From the NCBI GenBank assembly GCA_039105265.1, contig JAPFFF010000015.1, forward strand, positions 3,410,001-3,474,000: a DNA stretch of 64,000 nt, read 5' to 3'. How positions within the stretch are numbered: position 1 is the first letter of the stretch; every line of letters begins with the position of its first letter. The notes beneath the pieces are model-generated. The model was not told where the DNA came from. It worked only from the letters and a program-made list of their open reading frames with translations, and did no database searches. The translations under genes were made by a program, and so were the position numbers. Of this stretch, positions 8,686 through 19,370 are shown in pieces. Source of the stretch: Tritrichomonas musculus (taxonomy: Eukaryota; Parabasalia; Tritrichomonadida; Tritrichomonadidae).

Positions 8686-11600
8686 ATGAGTAAATCAACA
8701 ATAAAACTTACTGCCGGACAAGTAATGCAAGGCAATAACACACAAAAATTATTAGGATATTGTAATAGACTCAACAATGAACTGGGATTCAATATCATTA
8801 CTACGAATAATCAGGGAGGATTGCTAAAGGATAGTCAATATGCCCAAGTTTTATCGAATGTTTTAAATGAATTCAATTTTGGTCTTCATGCAAATGTCGT
8901 CACTAGTAATACAATAGAGAGATTCATTCAAAGGTTTCAAGAAGAACATCCTATAGATAGACCCTTGACTTATAGTGAAGATTTAGTGGATATGAGCGAT
9001 TATAGATTCAGTTCTTGGATTCAAAATACTGCCCCATTTTATAATGAATTATCCGAGAGAGTCGACAGAAGAACCCTTGCTTCGCATAACAAAAAAGCTT
9101 TTCCAAGAAATATTATTCGTACGGCCATAACTATACTCAATTCTCATAACTTTGCCGCAAACGACAACACCGATCATAGATATATTCGACGTATCAATTC
9201 GGAAAGTCTTCAACATTTTGTCGATAGAGCATATTCAAATAGGGAAATTCTTCCTGTCCCTCCATCAAGTCCTCCAGAAACTTCACATAGGGAACCTCAA
9301 GAGCATTTCGGACCTTTCTTTAGATTTGGAGCAGCAGAGACTTTTCCGGAATTAAATCCCTTAAACAAATTGAGAAGACCTCCTCAAACTACTCAAAATA
9401 ACAACAACGATAATACAATTTTATTTCAAAATCAAATGACACAACCTAATATAAACAATGAAAATATGGAACGATTAATTAATGATTTAATTATAAAGTA
9501 CAATATATCCGCCCAACAACCTACTTCTCGTCAAGGTTTAGATCCACGAACTGAAGTAGCTTTATATCAAATTGCTGCTATGTATAAAGATTTACCATCT
9601 AGACACGGTTCTGCAGGAGCACGTGATAAAGCGGGAATGGAGGCTTTGGAACACATAGTATTAAGACTCAAAAAGGATATAAAACGTGTCGCACAAGCAA
9701 TTTCTCCACAAGGAGCGCAGAGAATGGTTGAGAAACACAATGAGAAATCACCAAATAGCCCATGGACTCTTGTCCACGCAGATATAAACGGAGATAATAT
9801 CCCTGATGTCGCCATCAGAAACGCCAACAATAAGTACGTCTATGTAAATGGATATACAACAACAAAATCCGACTGGCCAATGCGATATGGTTTCTACAAT
9901 CAATATCCCACAAGAGAGGCCCGAAAAGAATCAGGATTTAAGAGCGCAAGAGAATATACTAATAACTTATTTGGCGGTCATTTTGACGTCGAGAATACAA
10001 ACCCATATATGAAAGGTAATATGCTCGGATGGACAGTACCAGAATCATGGCAAAATTACAAACATGAAGGCTATAAGAAACCATCTAACAAGAGAATGAC
10101 TTCATACAGGAGATTCGAATACTTTATTTTCAGAAAGGCGTTCGATCACGCAATCGCTAAATTAATCGCCAACAACTCTATCGGAAACATAACAGAAAAA
10201 CCACTTAGCAAATACAAGATGCAGATTTACAGTAAGGCATGCGCTATGATGTGGAATTATTATATTATACATGATTTTGTAGTAAGGCTCGGATTAGGCA
10301 ATGTCGATCCAAATAGTAAAGATTTCGATAAATTGAAGAAAAAGAACAAACAACTAATTGATGATCTTGTCAGTGATTTAATAGCCCACACTCTCTACAC
10401 AAAAGAAGGTCATAATGAACAACAGAGAAAAGCCTTTTCAAACCACATTGCTCCATTTCATCAAGGACAATATTCGCAAATAAGTTTAACACATCCTGAC
10501 CACTTCATAAGTGATATTGATAAAGGTTTCTTAACATTTCACGTTAAATTAGATTTGTCATTGAATACAGATATGAGTAAATTAAATGAAATCAAAGACC
10601 CCAACAACTTGTACAAACTGTTTGTCGGTTTCAAATCATCAAACCAGTTGTTTGACAGGTTAGAGATTCTTCATAATAATGTCAATGTCGGATACCAACA
10701 GAATGAATGCATTCGTGAGGGCTTCTTATATTCTTCAGTTAAACCAGAAGCCGAGAAGAAACGTCGCAGATTCGTTCATTCATTGTGGGAAAACATTAGC
10801 AACTATTCACAGACACATGCAGGAGCTTATGTTAACTTGAATTCATTTAAGAACACAGGAAGAAGTGAAGTCGAATTTGATTTGAATGTTCCTTTTGATG
10901 ATTTGCTTGCATTACAGGCATTCGATTTATTCCCTAACGGAATCATTGGTGATTTATCAATTCGTTTTCAAGTTAGTCCCGCTGGTCTTGTTTGGGCAGT
11001 ATTAGACCCTTACACAGTTGCTGAAGCAAAAGTATTTCTTGAAGATAATGATTCAATATCGATGGAAGAATTAAACAGACTAAAGGAAATCAAAGCCCGT
11101 GGACACCTCAAACATCAATTCACACAAATTGGTAATCAAGCAGTGATTCCAGGACCTGGAGACAATCCAGACCCACCATCACCTGAACCAACACCAACGA
11201 AATATCAATTGAAGTATGAATTGTTAGACCATTACATACCTGCTTCAACAAATATTCCTGTTAATGACGTTCTTGAAACATTTACATTTATGTTCAGCTA
11301 TACTGATGAAGAGTTTGAAGAGCTCGGAATTGAAAAGACAGATGATGATAAAGTAATTTGTAATAAACATTATCTTAAAGAACATCCGAGCGGAATACCT
11401 TCATCAAAGCATCCAGCAGGCAATGTTTATATTTATTTTGTTTCTAAATCTGAAGCCAACAAGTTGATGAGCGCTCATTATTCAAAACAAACAGCAACAT
11501 TAACAGTTAATCGAATGACCATCACAGCTTGTAAATCTAATATGCAAGGCTTTGGAGTTTGTGAAGCTACAAGACAAGGAATTGAAGACATTTTAAGACA

Positions 11601-12255
11601 AGGTTTAATCATTCCTTCACAAAAAGTTGATTATCATGCTTTTCCAATCGCTCCAGCAGCAAACGGAATCAAGTCAACATTGAATATCCCATTAATCAAT
11701 GCAACTAATTTATCAATCATGTTTCCAAAGCATCATAATGATTTAACTGTCTTTGAAAACCCAGTTTATCAAAATTGTTTCTTGAATATTGGTGGAAAGA
11801 ACTTCCCAGACGAAAACGTTTCAACCATTGGTGCACGATTCTTTGAAAATCAATTAACGGCTGGTGATTTAGATGCAATCACTCTTTCATGCACAAAGGA
11901 ATTTGAGGATTCGATGACAATGCCAAAGAATGACGCTAACGGTAAGAGATACAACAACACAATCAGTGATGCAACATCATTTGTATTCAACATTCAAACA
12001 GAACGAGCAAGTGCAGGATATTGTTATGACGGACTTGATGGAGGTTTCGGAAACGTTCAGATACAAGTCAATGGGCAACCAATATATACAGGAGATGATG
12101 ACACATATTTCAATGTTGTTGAACCAGATGGAACCATTGTCAAACCTCCTCCGACTCAACTTTGGATAACTAGGGACTCTTACTTTAAACTATCGCTTGA
12201 CGGTTTAGAATATCATGATGATTCAACACCAGAAGGTTCACAAGCAAATGAATAA
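8686..12255 (+). CDS. Chimeric structural ORF: conserved Polinton structural domain plus major capsid domain
   Basis: This ORF of 1,189 codons starts at MSKSTIKL, where TTATTTTTTTGG and TCAAATG precede the ATG. Residues 1 to about 595 include a Pro/Gln/Asn-rich linker (about 190-270) and a DINGDNIPDV loop followed by YVNGY. The same pattern appears as DLNGDKVDDV and INGY in the structural gene at 37362-41095. From about residue 600 the protein aligns with the capsid protein at 30365-31975: DIDKGF and FVGFK then LEILHN, and later INATNLSIMF, VFENPVYQN and GG match NATQHTVFKNPLF and CGG. The C-terminal half is therefore a double-jelly-roll type major capsid domain that lacks the usual capsid N-terminus. 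This fits a junction of two Polinton lineages, although a genuine natural fusion cannot be excluded. Confidence 0.8.
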   Translation: MSKSTIKLTAGQVMQGNNTQKLLGYCNRLNNELGFNIITTNNQGGLLKDSQYAQVLSNVLNEFNFGLHANVVTSNTIERFIQRFQEEHPIDRPLTYSEDLVDMSDYRFSSWIQNTAPFYNELSERVDRRTLASHNKKAFPRNIIRTAITILNSHNFAANDNTDHRYIRRINSESLQHFVDRAYSNREILPVPPSSPPETSHREPQEHFGPFFRFGAAETFPELNPLNKLRRPPQTTQNNNNDNTILFQNQMTQPNINNENMERLINDLIIKYNISAQQPTSRQGLDPRTEVALYQIAAMYKDLPSRHGSAGARDKAGMEALEHIVLRLKKDIKRVAQAISPQGAQRMVEKHNEKSPNSPWTLVHADINGDNIPDVAIRNANNKYVYVNGYTTTKSDWPMRYGFYNQYPTREARKESGFKSAREYTNNLFGGHFDVENTNPYMKGNMLGWTVPESWQNYKHEGYKKPSNKRMTSYRRFEYFIFRKAFDHAIAKLIANNSIGNITEKPLSKYKMQIYSKACAMMWNYYIIHDFVVRLGLGNVDPNSKDFDKLKKKNKQLIDDLVSDLIAHTLYTKEGHNEQQRKAFSNHIAPFHQGQYSQISLTHPDHFISDIDKGFLTFHVKLDLSLNTDMSKLNEIKDPNNLYKLFVGFKSSNQLFDRLEILHNNVNVGYQQNECIREGFLYSSVKPEAEKKRRRFVHSLWENISNYSQTHAGAYVNLNSFKNTGRSEVEFDLNVPFDDLLALQAFDLFPNGIIGDLSIRFQVSPAGLVWAVLDPYTVAEAKVFLEDNDSISMEELNRLKEIKARGHLKHQFTQIGNQAVIPGPGDNPDPPSPEPTPTKYQLKYELLDHYIPASTNIPVNDVLETFTFMFSYTDEEFEELGIEKTDDDKVICNKHYLKEHPSGIPSSKHPAGNVYIYFVSKSEANKLMSAHYSKQTATLTVNRMTITACKSNMQGFGVCEATRQGIEDILRQGLIIPSQKVDYHAFPIAPAANGIKSTLNIPLINATNLSIMFPKHHNDLTVFENPVYQNCFLNIGGKNFPDENVSTIGARFFENQLTAGDLDAITLSCTKEFEDSMTMPKNDANGKRYNNTISDATSFVFNIQTERASAGYCYDGLDGGFGNVQIQVNGQPIYTGDDDTYFNVVEPDGTIVKPPPTQLWITRDSYFKLSLDGLEYHDDSTPEGSQANE

Positions 12256-12341
12256 ATAAATTGATTTCATTAAATAATCATTTTGCTTTGCAAAAGGGAA
12301 CAGAGTTCCTTCATAAATTAATGCTTTATTTTTGCGATTCA

Positions 12342-13399
12342 AATGAATGAATCAATCAACTATCCTTTCAAATCTAAATACAAGTACATCAAAGACACGG
12401 GCATTAAAACCGAGCCCTATATTAAGGATTACCAATTGAAGACAGTAAAGAAACTATCAAAACCTGACTTCTCATTTGAACCGTATGCGTACGAAATTGA
12501 TATAATGTTTGCATTAAATTAAGCTTATTTAGTAATAATCAATGTAAACACCAAATACCTAATTGTTGAACCAATTGATTACAAGTCTGAGTATTATGTA
12601 ATCAAAGTAATTGATAAACTAGTCAATAAAAGAAATATCAGAATTGAAACAATTAAATGTGATGGTGAAAATGAGTTATTGCAACGGTGAAGAGCAAAGA
12701 TATCAATTAGACAAACACACAATTAAATTCAAAGCACCAAACAAAATAAAGTTAATCATTGATGATTCACCTTTCACGAATGCACATAAATGTGTTGATG
12801 CAGTAATCAGAACATTACGAAATGCTTTCGGTCAATCACAACAACGAATGACAAACAATGTATTGATACAACAAACGGTTGAATGGTACAATAACACGCC
12901 TCATGCATCTCTTCGTTTATTGAATCCTTTATACACATCATTTGACGAAGAAACTGATGAATACCTTGACAAACGACAATCAAAATACATTTATCTAACA
13001 CCTCAACAGATGCAAGATGACCGCGACCTTGAATGGCAATACATTAGAGCCAAATCAATGCAATTGAAAGAGATTCAACAAAAACAACGATTTAAAGGTC
13101 TTCTGTCATATAAACCCAAAAATATAATACTCATTCACACCGATTACGGAAAAACAGAAAAGAAACATGAAAAGCGAAGAAGAGTGTTCAATGAACTTGC
13201 TGAATTCATTTGTTATGAATCTGGAAACGTTAAATGTAAACTATTAAATCCTTTGCGTCAAACTAACAAAACACTGAAGAACAAAACAATAATAACTGTC
13301 CCAATCATGTACACAAAATATGTTTGTTCATCAATAGATGCTTTGAATGATGATTATAAAGTATTCTTTTTGACTTATAAAACGCAAAATGAAAGCTAA
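12342..13399 (+). pseudogene. Polinton integrase (rve type), broken
   Basis: The region begins after TTATTTTTGCGATTCAAATG. It shows the pieces of a retroviral-type (DDE) integrase as used by Polintons. An N-terminal segment is followed by a core with YEIDIMF and YLVIINVNTKYLIVE, parallel to FQMDTF and YLILININTRKAYAY in the integrase at 34271-35368. Further on are VEWYNNTPHASLR and LNPLY, matching VDSYNDMPHGSLHNKSP, and a basic C-terminal part. The gene is broken, with about two breaks. It is followed at once by the next ORF with a short overlap. The enzyme would normally cut and join element ends in the nucleus. Confidence 0.85.
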
Positions 13400-13739
13400 A
13401 CAACCAATCACAAAACGATACTATCACACACAATCAAAAGATTTTAATCTTCCTGATGATTTCGTTTATAGTCGCAACAAGAAGTACATTGTTGTTCAGT
13501 ATTGTGGGGCTGTTGTCAATCAACATATTGTCGGTGATTTGATGGTTCATTCAGATATAGTTGAATTCATGCCTTTCTGCGACCATTTCATTATGCTTGC
13601 TAACAGACGACAAACGAAATATCGAAAATATGAGTGTCTGAACAATACAAAAAAAGAGTATCATTTATGGTTTACAGATATGAAAGGAAACGTTATTGAA
13701 CCTGAATCATTTATATTCAGTTGTCTTTTGATTTATTAA
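13389..13739 (+). CDS. Small beta-rich Polinton protein, possible minor capsid
   Basis: This 116-codon ORF starts at the end of the integrase region. The sequence alternates hydrophobic and polar residues (KKYIVVQYCGAVV, EYHLWFTDMKGN, then FIFSCLLIY), which suggests beta strands. The closing pattern 'lWFtDmkGn-I-p-sFifs-LlIY' resembles the ending of jelly-roll minor capsid (penton) proteins of Polintons, but the ORF is less than half the usual length of that protein. It could instead be a small virion accessory. It ends 12 bases before the next ORF on the same strand and so belongs to a structural gene cluster. The assignment is tentative. Confidence 0.5.
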   Translation: MKAKQPITKRYYHTQSKDFNLPDDFVYSRNKKYIVVQYCGAVVNQHIVGDLMVHSDIVEFMPFCDHFIMLANRRQTKYRKYECLNNTKKEYHLWFTDMKGNVIEPESFIFSCLLIY

Positions 13740-13751
13740 TGACTATTCAAA

Positions 13752-14633
13752 ATGGATTCTAAGGTAATTTATTTAAATCCGAATCAATTGGCTGATATGA
13801 GCCGTTATAAAATTGATGATGTTGCACCGATTACATTTGCATTGATTACAGTAGAAAAAAATAGATATTTTTTCCCTTCAATTTTCATATTTCCAAAGCA
13901 AGCTAAAAGTACAACTAAAGGTGATATGTTAACAAGTAGACCTACATGGATAATATATCTTGATGGTGATACACCTGAAAAACCTTCATACGTGTTTACA
14001 AAAAAGATTCTTACAGGATATCAGGAACCTATATTTATATTAATAGTTGATAATACACCAAAAGCATTAACAAAATATTATAAAAATTATAACGGTGAAT
14101 CTTATTTTCATAAAACTTACTTTGCTTTCACTTCTGAATCATTCATAAAGGCATTTGATAATATTATAACTGCAGCTGATATAAACTATGACCCTAATGC
14201 AGCACAAACATATTTATCTTTTTATATTTACGATAACCCTGAAAAAATTCCGATAATTGATTGTTATGTTAATACAACTCCTGAATCTGACAACGAGGAA
14301 ATTGCAAAATCGATAACAGCAGATTTAAATCATAATACAGGTACAAAATCAATTGAAAAATCGGCTTTTAGTTTTCGAAATGATACAATAGCCGATGAAT
14401 ATCCTGTATTCAAACCGAGAAAAATAACACAGGATTCAGGTTTTAATACAAAAGAATCAATATCGACTCCAAAGAGATTTGATGCAAAACTAATAAAAAT
14501 GTTAGAAAAGATTTCCAATCAGCTGCAAATGCAACAATCAGAACCAATATATAAGCACTTGCCAAAAGATAACAAAGTTCACTTTTCAGCATCAGCAAAA
14601 CGAACTATTCCTAATAGCTCGGAAGTAGTATAG
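13752..14633 (+). CDS. Uncharacterised outer Polinton protein, 5' part, split by the 22-kb Polinton
   Basis: The reading frame opens at MDSKVIYLNPNQ after TGACTATTCAAA. Its first half is beta-rich with aromatic residues (RYFFPSIFIFPKQ, TWIIYLDGD, FILIVDN); the second half is polar, with low-complexity character and an amphipathic KLIKMLEKISNQLQM stretch that may form a coiled coil. The host sequence stops at 14623, where the 22-kb Polinton is inserted with a TCGGA duplication. The rest of the gene lies at 37043-37361, an Asn/Gln/Glu-rich tail. A beta-rich head with a disordered tail next to capsid genes suggests a virion protein, but no family is recognised. Confidence 0.6.
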   Translation: MDSKVIYLNPNQLADMSRYKIDDVAPITFALITVEKNRYFFPSIFIFPKQAKSTTKGDMLTSRPTWIIYLDGDTPEKPSYVFTKKILTGYQEPIFILIVDNTPKALTKYYKNYNGESYFHKTYFAFTSESFIKAFDNIITAADINYDPNAAQTYLSFYIYDNPEKIPIIDCYVNTTPESDNEEIAKSITADLNHNTGTKSIEKSAFSFRNDTIADEYPVFKPRKITQDSGFNTKESISTPKRFDAKLIKMLEKISNQLQMQQSEPIYKHLPKDNKVHFSASAKRTIPNSSEVV

Positions 14634-15035
14634 CTAAGCAGGGTTTCGTAGCTTCGCCACTTCACCCTGCTTAAAGTTGTAACATCACTCATTTAACGCA
14701 TCAACTCACGTTAAAACCCAAGTTAACACCCTAACATTCATCTTAACGTTTCACCTCATGTCGAAACCCAAGTTAACACCTCATCATCCACCTCACCACA
14801 CCACCTCACGTTGAACTCACGTTGAACTCATGTCAAAACCTATGTTAACACCTCATCATCCAACTCACGTCACAACACATGTTACCACCTCACCACATCA
14901 CCTCACGTTGAACTCACGTCATATAACTTAATGTGTCATAATACTTCATTACATACTGGATAAAAACTTACAACCCATTACATAATGTGTTTTGACTTTC
15001 ATTTATATCAACATATATTTTTAGCGTGCCTATTT
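14624..15035 (+). repeat. Nested Polinton left TIR (412 bp)
   Basis: Inverse of 36626-37037, with only a few differences. Internally it is a degenerate tandem of short words such as CTCACGTTGAACTCACGTTG, CCTCATCATCCA and CCCAAGTTAACACC. Such sub-repeats could be protein-binding sites for the integrase or terminal protein. The arm ends in the T-rich block of the polymerase promoter. Confidence 0.93.
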
Positions 15036-15049
15036 TTGTTGTCATTTAA
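15031..15049 (+). promoter_or_regulatory. Polymerase B promoter at the TIR edge
   Basis: TATTTTTGTTGTCATTTAA runs directly into the ATG at 15050. TCATTT fits the trichomonad initiator. The first five bases belong to the terminal repeat, so the promoter lies across the TIR boundary. Confidence 0.6.
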
Positions 15050-18000
15050 ATGGCTATCTACTATTTGCTCGACGACAATAACGATGTTGTTATGCTCATA
15101 TTAGAAGGCGATGATATGTATATATACATTGATGATGGTATTGAGTTTGTTATTGATGACGATGATAATGCACCATGCACAATCACATCTCCATCCATGA
15201 TTATTAACACACTACAAATGATTGACGATGACCAATTCATTGACTCACTTATGAATATCGATGCTGGTTACACATCATCCAAATCAGTTGAACGCATTCG
15301 TTATGAAGAGAACGTTCATGACACTAAGAAGTATCAACGTGAGATGAATCGTATGATGAGGTATGTTAAAAGGCATGAAACATTTGAAGTTGATATTAAC
15401 GATGACAGCGAAAAACAATATGCATTCACACAAGTGTTGAGATACATACGTAAGAACAAATCAACTATGCCACATCCACTTGTATTAGGATATCGTAGCG
15501 ATACTAGTATCAAACCAAAAGCATTCCCATTAAACAATGAGTTAGCTATTGATGTAGTAATTAGATCAATACTTGGTGAGATTACAACTGAATCATACGG
15601 TTCTGACACAGATCCTACTGCAATTGGTTTAGATTACATCCCAGTTAAGTTCGTTGTTAAATTCATTACAGCAACTAAGCATGATGGTAAAACAACATTC
15701 AGTGAGAGGATTAATGATGAAGATGAAGATATCATATCGGTTGATGCATTTCGAGATGCTCTTGATGGTGCATTCTTTCCATACATTAACCTCATTCCAT
15801 CGCTTGACTTAACCCGTTATCAGATATATCATGAGGTCGATGCCAAAAACTATACTGACAACTGCTTTGTATATGCATGCATTCAGTCAGGTGTATTCAC
15901 CGAAGATGAGATACAAAAGTTACGTGGCATGATGCGAACGCGTTCAGTACCTAATAAGAAAATACTTAAGATTGCAATCAACATGCAATGCCACTTCATT
16001 GTATATCGATTTGATGCAAGTAGAGAGTCAAGACATCGCAAACAACCAAGTGTAAACACACGTAAGAACAGTAAGGTAGTTGCTAATAGAGAGGTTAAGT
16101 TGCTTCTTTACAAAGACCATTTCATGATTGATGACAATGAAATATTACCAATCACTACCTATTACATCAAACATAAAGATGAACTTGATGTTAAATTTGC
16201 AGATCGACCATTGAATGAAAGGCAATTGATAACCAATAATCGAGGTGATACTTCAAATGGTGCACCTATGTTATCAGTCATGGAAACTATGTTCGAATGC
16301 AACTACTTCCGCGAGATCAATCAATGTGAACAAGATATATTAGCAACATGCGAGTTCGATAACCACTTGAATGATTATACTGAACTCAACTATGATGAAA
16401 CGTTATGTTGCCAAGCAGAGTCATCCGATGCTAAGCATGAACAACACTGGACAAAGGTTTACTACGCTGACTTTGAGACAGACGTAACGGTATCACCACA
16501 TCGTCCATACCTATGCTGTGTATGCGATGGTAAAAACATAATGAGTTACTATGGTAATGACATTGCAAAGCGATTCTTGAATTCACTTGCTAACTTCTCA
16601 TTGACATACTTCCACAACCTTAAGTATGATGCATGCTTCTTCATTAATGAACCAGGTTGGAATGTTCATGTTACACAACGTACTGGCACACTCTTGCAAG
16701 TAGTCATGGAGAAACGTGACACCGTCCACAATCCACGTAAAGGCATAGATGAAGAGAGAATCAAGCGTTTAACATTCCGTAACAGTTACTCACTCATACC
16801 AGCGCCACTATCACAGTTCGGTAACATGTTCAATCTCAAAGTACATAAAGAAATCATGCCATATAAACTCTACACTGAAGCTAACATCAAACGTGAGTTG
16901 ATACCATTCAATGAATTCAAAGATCAATACCGTGATGAACACATTGATGATATGGCATCAGATGAACTTGAACAAGCTTACGCACAACTACTCGTCAATG
17001 CTAGATCATCTAAGTCATATGATGAAACCACACACATGATTGACATAATGAAGTACGCTAAGTACTACTGCATCAAAGACTGCATCATACTCATGGATGG
17101 TGTACTTAAGTTTGATCATGATTTTAATGAAGTGTTCACCAATGCTAAGAGTAAATTCCCTGGCATTAACCAGTACATATCAATCAGCGCGATAGGTTAT
17201 GACTTCGCACGCATATACGGTTGCTTCAAAGCCTGCTTCAAACTATCAGGTAAGCCACAGAACTTCATCCAACGTTGTGTTAGTGGTGGTAGAACAATGA
17301 CAGCTAACAATGAGAAGCAATATGTTGAAGGTAAGATACAGGACTTCGATGCAGTCAGCTTATATCCATCTGCGATGTCGATCATGAGTGGTATACCAAA
17401 GGGTAAACCACAAGTTATACCATCAAACACAACTCACGATCAACTCATGTGTTATGATACGTTCTTCATCGAGATCAATATCAAACGATTAACACCTAAG
17501 TCAGAGCATCCATATAGGTTCGGTCAAGTATTCATACGTAATGAAGCTGGTACTAAACTGTTTTGCAACCAACCAGTTGACCACTTCTATATTGACAAGG
17601 TCGCATTAATGGATTTGATTGAGTTCTACGATGTTGAATATGAATTCATACGTGGTTATTACTTCAATGATGGTTTCAACACACTCATCAATGACTTCAT
17701 CAAAACGCTCTTCAACTTGAGAGTGACATACAAGCGTGAACGCAACCCACTAGAGAAGACCATCAAGTTGCTACTCAACTCAATCTATGGTAAGTCGATA
17801 TTAAAGCCAATCACAGATGAAGTTAAGATTGTTAACAATGATGATGTCATACCATACATATATCGCAACTATAACTATATCAAAGAGGTTGTCATCAATG
17901 ATGGTACCAAAGCATTTGTCAAGATGATTAGACCAATTAACAATCATTTCAATCTACCACAGTTTGGTGCATCAGTGTTATCATGGAGTAAGCACATCAT

Positions 18001-18454
18001 GAATCAAGTCGTTAGTACAGCTGAACAGAATGGCATAGCAATATACTACACTGATACTGATAAGTTAGCTGCATTATTCAAAACAACATATGGTAAAGAG
18101 TTAATTGGCAGTGATATGACACAGTTTCATTGTGACTTCGATTCATTCCCTGGTGCAGTTGGTAAGATCCACTCACGTAAGCTCATTGCATTGGGTAAGA
18201 AGTCATATCTCGATATACTCGTTGATGAGAACGGCAATGAAGGTTACCACATCAGAATGAAATCTATACCCAATCAATGCATCTACAACAAGTGCAAACG
18301 CATGAACATCACTGTTGAAGAGCTGTATGAACGTATGTATCAAGGTGAAGCAATCACATTTGACTTAACTGATGGTTGCAACTGCTTCCGAAAAACAAAG
18401 TCATTTCAACAAATAACACTACCACAATTTACCAGGACAGTTCAATTCAAGTAA
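15050..18454 (+). CDS. Protein-primed DNA polymerase B (Polinton pPolB)
   Basis: This 1,134-residue replicative polymerase would copy the linear element using a protein primer. Visible motifs, in order: an N-terminal domain with NCFVYACIQSGVF near residue 270 (a Cys-containing motif also present in the second polymerase at 55068-57005); exonuclease I with DFETD at about 474; exonuclease II YFHNLKYD near 520; exonuclease III YYCIKDC; polymerase motif A DFDAVSLYPS near 765; motif B LLLNSIYGKS near 907; and motif C YYTDTDK near 1000. All core motifs are present in one open frame, so the gene looks intact. The start fits a TATTTTTG block plus TCATTT initiator right before ATG. It is the first gene inside the left TIR, and the next ORF follows on the same strand after 64 bases. 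Confidence 0.95.
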   Translation: MAIYYLLDDNNDVVMLILEGDDMYIYIDDGIEFVIDDDDNAPCTITSPSMIINTLQMIDDDQFIDSLMNIDAGYTSSKSVERIRYEENVHDTKKYQREMNRMMRYVKRHETFEVDINDDSEKQYAFTQVLRYIRKNKSTMPHPLVLGYRSDTSIKPKAFPLNNELAIDVVIRSILGEITTESYGSDTDPTAIGLDYIPVKFVVKFITATKHDGKTTFSERINDEDEDIISVDAFRDALDGAFFPYINLIPSLDLTRYQIYHEVDAKNYTDNCFVYACIQSGVFTEDEIQKLRGMMRTRSVPNKKILKIAINMQCHFIVYRFDASRESRHRKQPSVNTRKNSKVVANREVKLLLYKDHFMIDDNEILPITTYYIKHKDELDVKFADRPLNERQLITNNRGDTSNGAPMLSVMETMFECNYFREINQCEQDILATCEFDNHLNDYTELNYDETLCCQAESSDAKHEQHWTKVYYADFETDVTVSPHRPYLCCVCDGKNIMSYYGNDIAKRFLNSLANFSLTYFHNLKYDACFFINEPGWNVHVTQRTGTLLQVVMEKRDTVHNPRKGIDEERIKRLTFRNSYSLIPAPLSQFGNMFNLKVHKEIMPYKLYTEANIKRELIPFNEFKDQYRDEHIDDMASDELEQAYAQLLVNARSSKSYDETTHMIDIMKYAKYYCIKDCIILMDGVLKFDHDFNEVFTNAKSKFPGINQYISISAIGYDFARIYGCFKACFKLSGKPQNFIQRCVSGGRTMTANNEKQYVEGKIQDFDAVSLYPSAMSIMSGIPKGKPQVIPSNTTHDQLMCYDTFFIEINIKRLTPKSEHPYRFGQVFIRNEAGTKLFCNQPVDHFYIDKVALMDLIEFYDVEYEFIRGYYFNDGFNTLINDFIKTLFNLRVTYKRERNPLEKTIKLLLNSIYGKSILKPITDEVKIVNNDDVIPYIYRNYNYIKEVVINDGTKAFVKMIRPINNHFNLPQFGASVLSWSKHIMNQVVSTAEQNGIAIYYTDTDKLAALFKTTYGKELIGSDMTQFHCDFDSFPGAVGKIHSRKLIALGKKSYLDILVDENGNEGYHIRMKSIPNQCIYNKCKRMNITVEELYERMYQGEAITFDLTDGCNCFRKTKSFQQITLPQFTRTVQFK

Positions 18455-18518
18455 CACTACATTAATTCAATTTAACAACACGTTTTTTACCCATGTTATT
18501 TTTATTCACACACAAACA

Positions 18519-18971
18519 ATGTCTGTCACAAGCTTCGTTGAAGAAATAAAACCAACTAATGATGATAAGTTAATTGTCTACCTTGATAGTAAGATATACC
18601 CTATTGAATTTGGCATTAGTGTACGACCATTATTAGTCATCGATGGTAACAGAACCATTGATATGAATGGGTTGATTAACATATTTGGTAAGGTACCATA
18701 CATAACAGTACGTGAGAATCGTTATCGAACCATTTATCGTAATCCAATGCTGTTGACCATTGACCTAACACCACGTCAGTTTGTATCAGACAACAATGAA
18801 AGTCATACCTATTACAAATACTACATTGACAAGTTATGCTTACGTCATGAGTTGAAACGTTATGAATCAATCTATACCAAAGCAAATGATGCCATCAATG
18901 AATTTAGAAGTAAACTCAATGAGCAGAACTCAGTTGAAGCATTTAGAAACGCTATTGATGATACAGTTTAA
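18519..18971 (+). CDS. Uncharacterised small Polinton protein (150 aa)
   Basis: The ORF starts MSVTSFVEEIKPTNDDK after a TTATTTTTATTCACAC leader typical of this element. It has a beta-rich first half (KLIVYLDSKIYPIEFG, LLVIDGNRTI) and a helical second half with LCLRHELKRYESIYTK. No membrane segment, Cys cluster or catalytic motif is seen. It lies downstream of the polymerase on the same strand and just before a long non-coding stretch, so it may be part of the replication (early) module. The family is not recognised. Confidence 0.7.
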   Translation: MSVTSFVEEIKPTNDDKLIVYLDSKIYPIEFGISVRPLLVIDGNRTIDMNGLINIFGKVPYITVRENRYRTIYRNPMLLTIDLTPRQFVSDNNESHTYYKYYIDKLCLRHELKRYESIYTKANDAINEFRSKLNEQNSVEAFRNAIDDTV

Positions 18972-18998
18972 ACGATTCATTTTTGGTTACCAACTCAA

Positions 18999-19370
18999 TG
19001 CTCACATTAACTGATACACTACGTTATGCATTGACTGATACACTACGTTATGCATTGACTGATACACTACGTTATGCATTGACTGATACACTACGTTATG
19101 CATTGACTGATACACTATGTTATGCATTAACTGATGCACTATGTTATGCATTGACTGATACACTATGTTATACATTGACTGATGCACTATGTTATGCATT
19201 GACTGATGCACTATGTTATGCATTGACTGATACACTATGTTATACATCAAGTGATGCACTATGTTATACATTAAGTGATGCACTATGCTATACATTAAGT
19301 GATGTACTATGCTATACATTCAAGTGATACACTATGCTATACATTCAAGTGATACACTATGCTATACATT
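18999..19370 (+). repeat. 24-bp tandem array between genes
   Basis: About 15 units of CTGATACACTACGTTATGCA plus TTGA. Early units have ACGTTATGCA, later ones ATGTTATACA or ATGCTATACA, and the last units change to AAGTGATAC. Because 24 is a multiple of three, both strands show long open frames with periodic peptides; these are artefacts of the array. It begins 28 bases after a stop codon and ends where a GC-richer segment starts. It may serve as a spacer, terminator or protein-binding array. Confidence 0.9.

Noticed and set aside
18983-19327. Long periodic ORFs on both strands over the 24-bp array
   Set aside because: The frames exist only because the unit length is a multiple of three and the words lack stops. 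No initiator motif fits and both strands are equally open.
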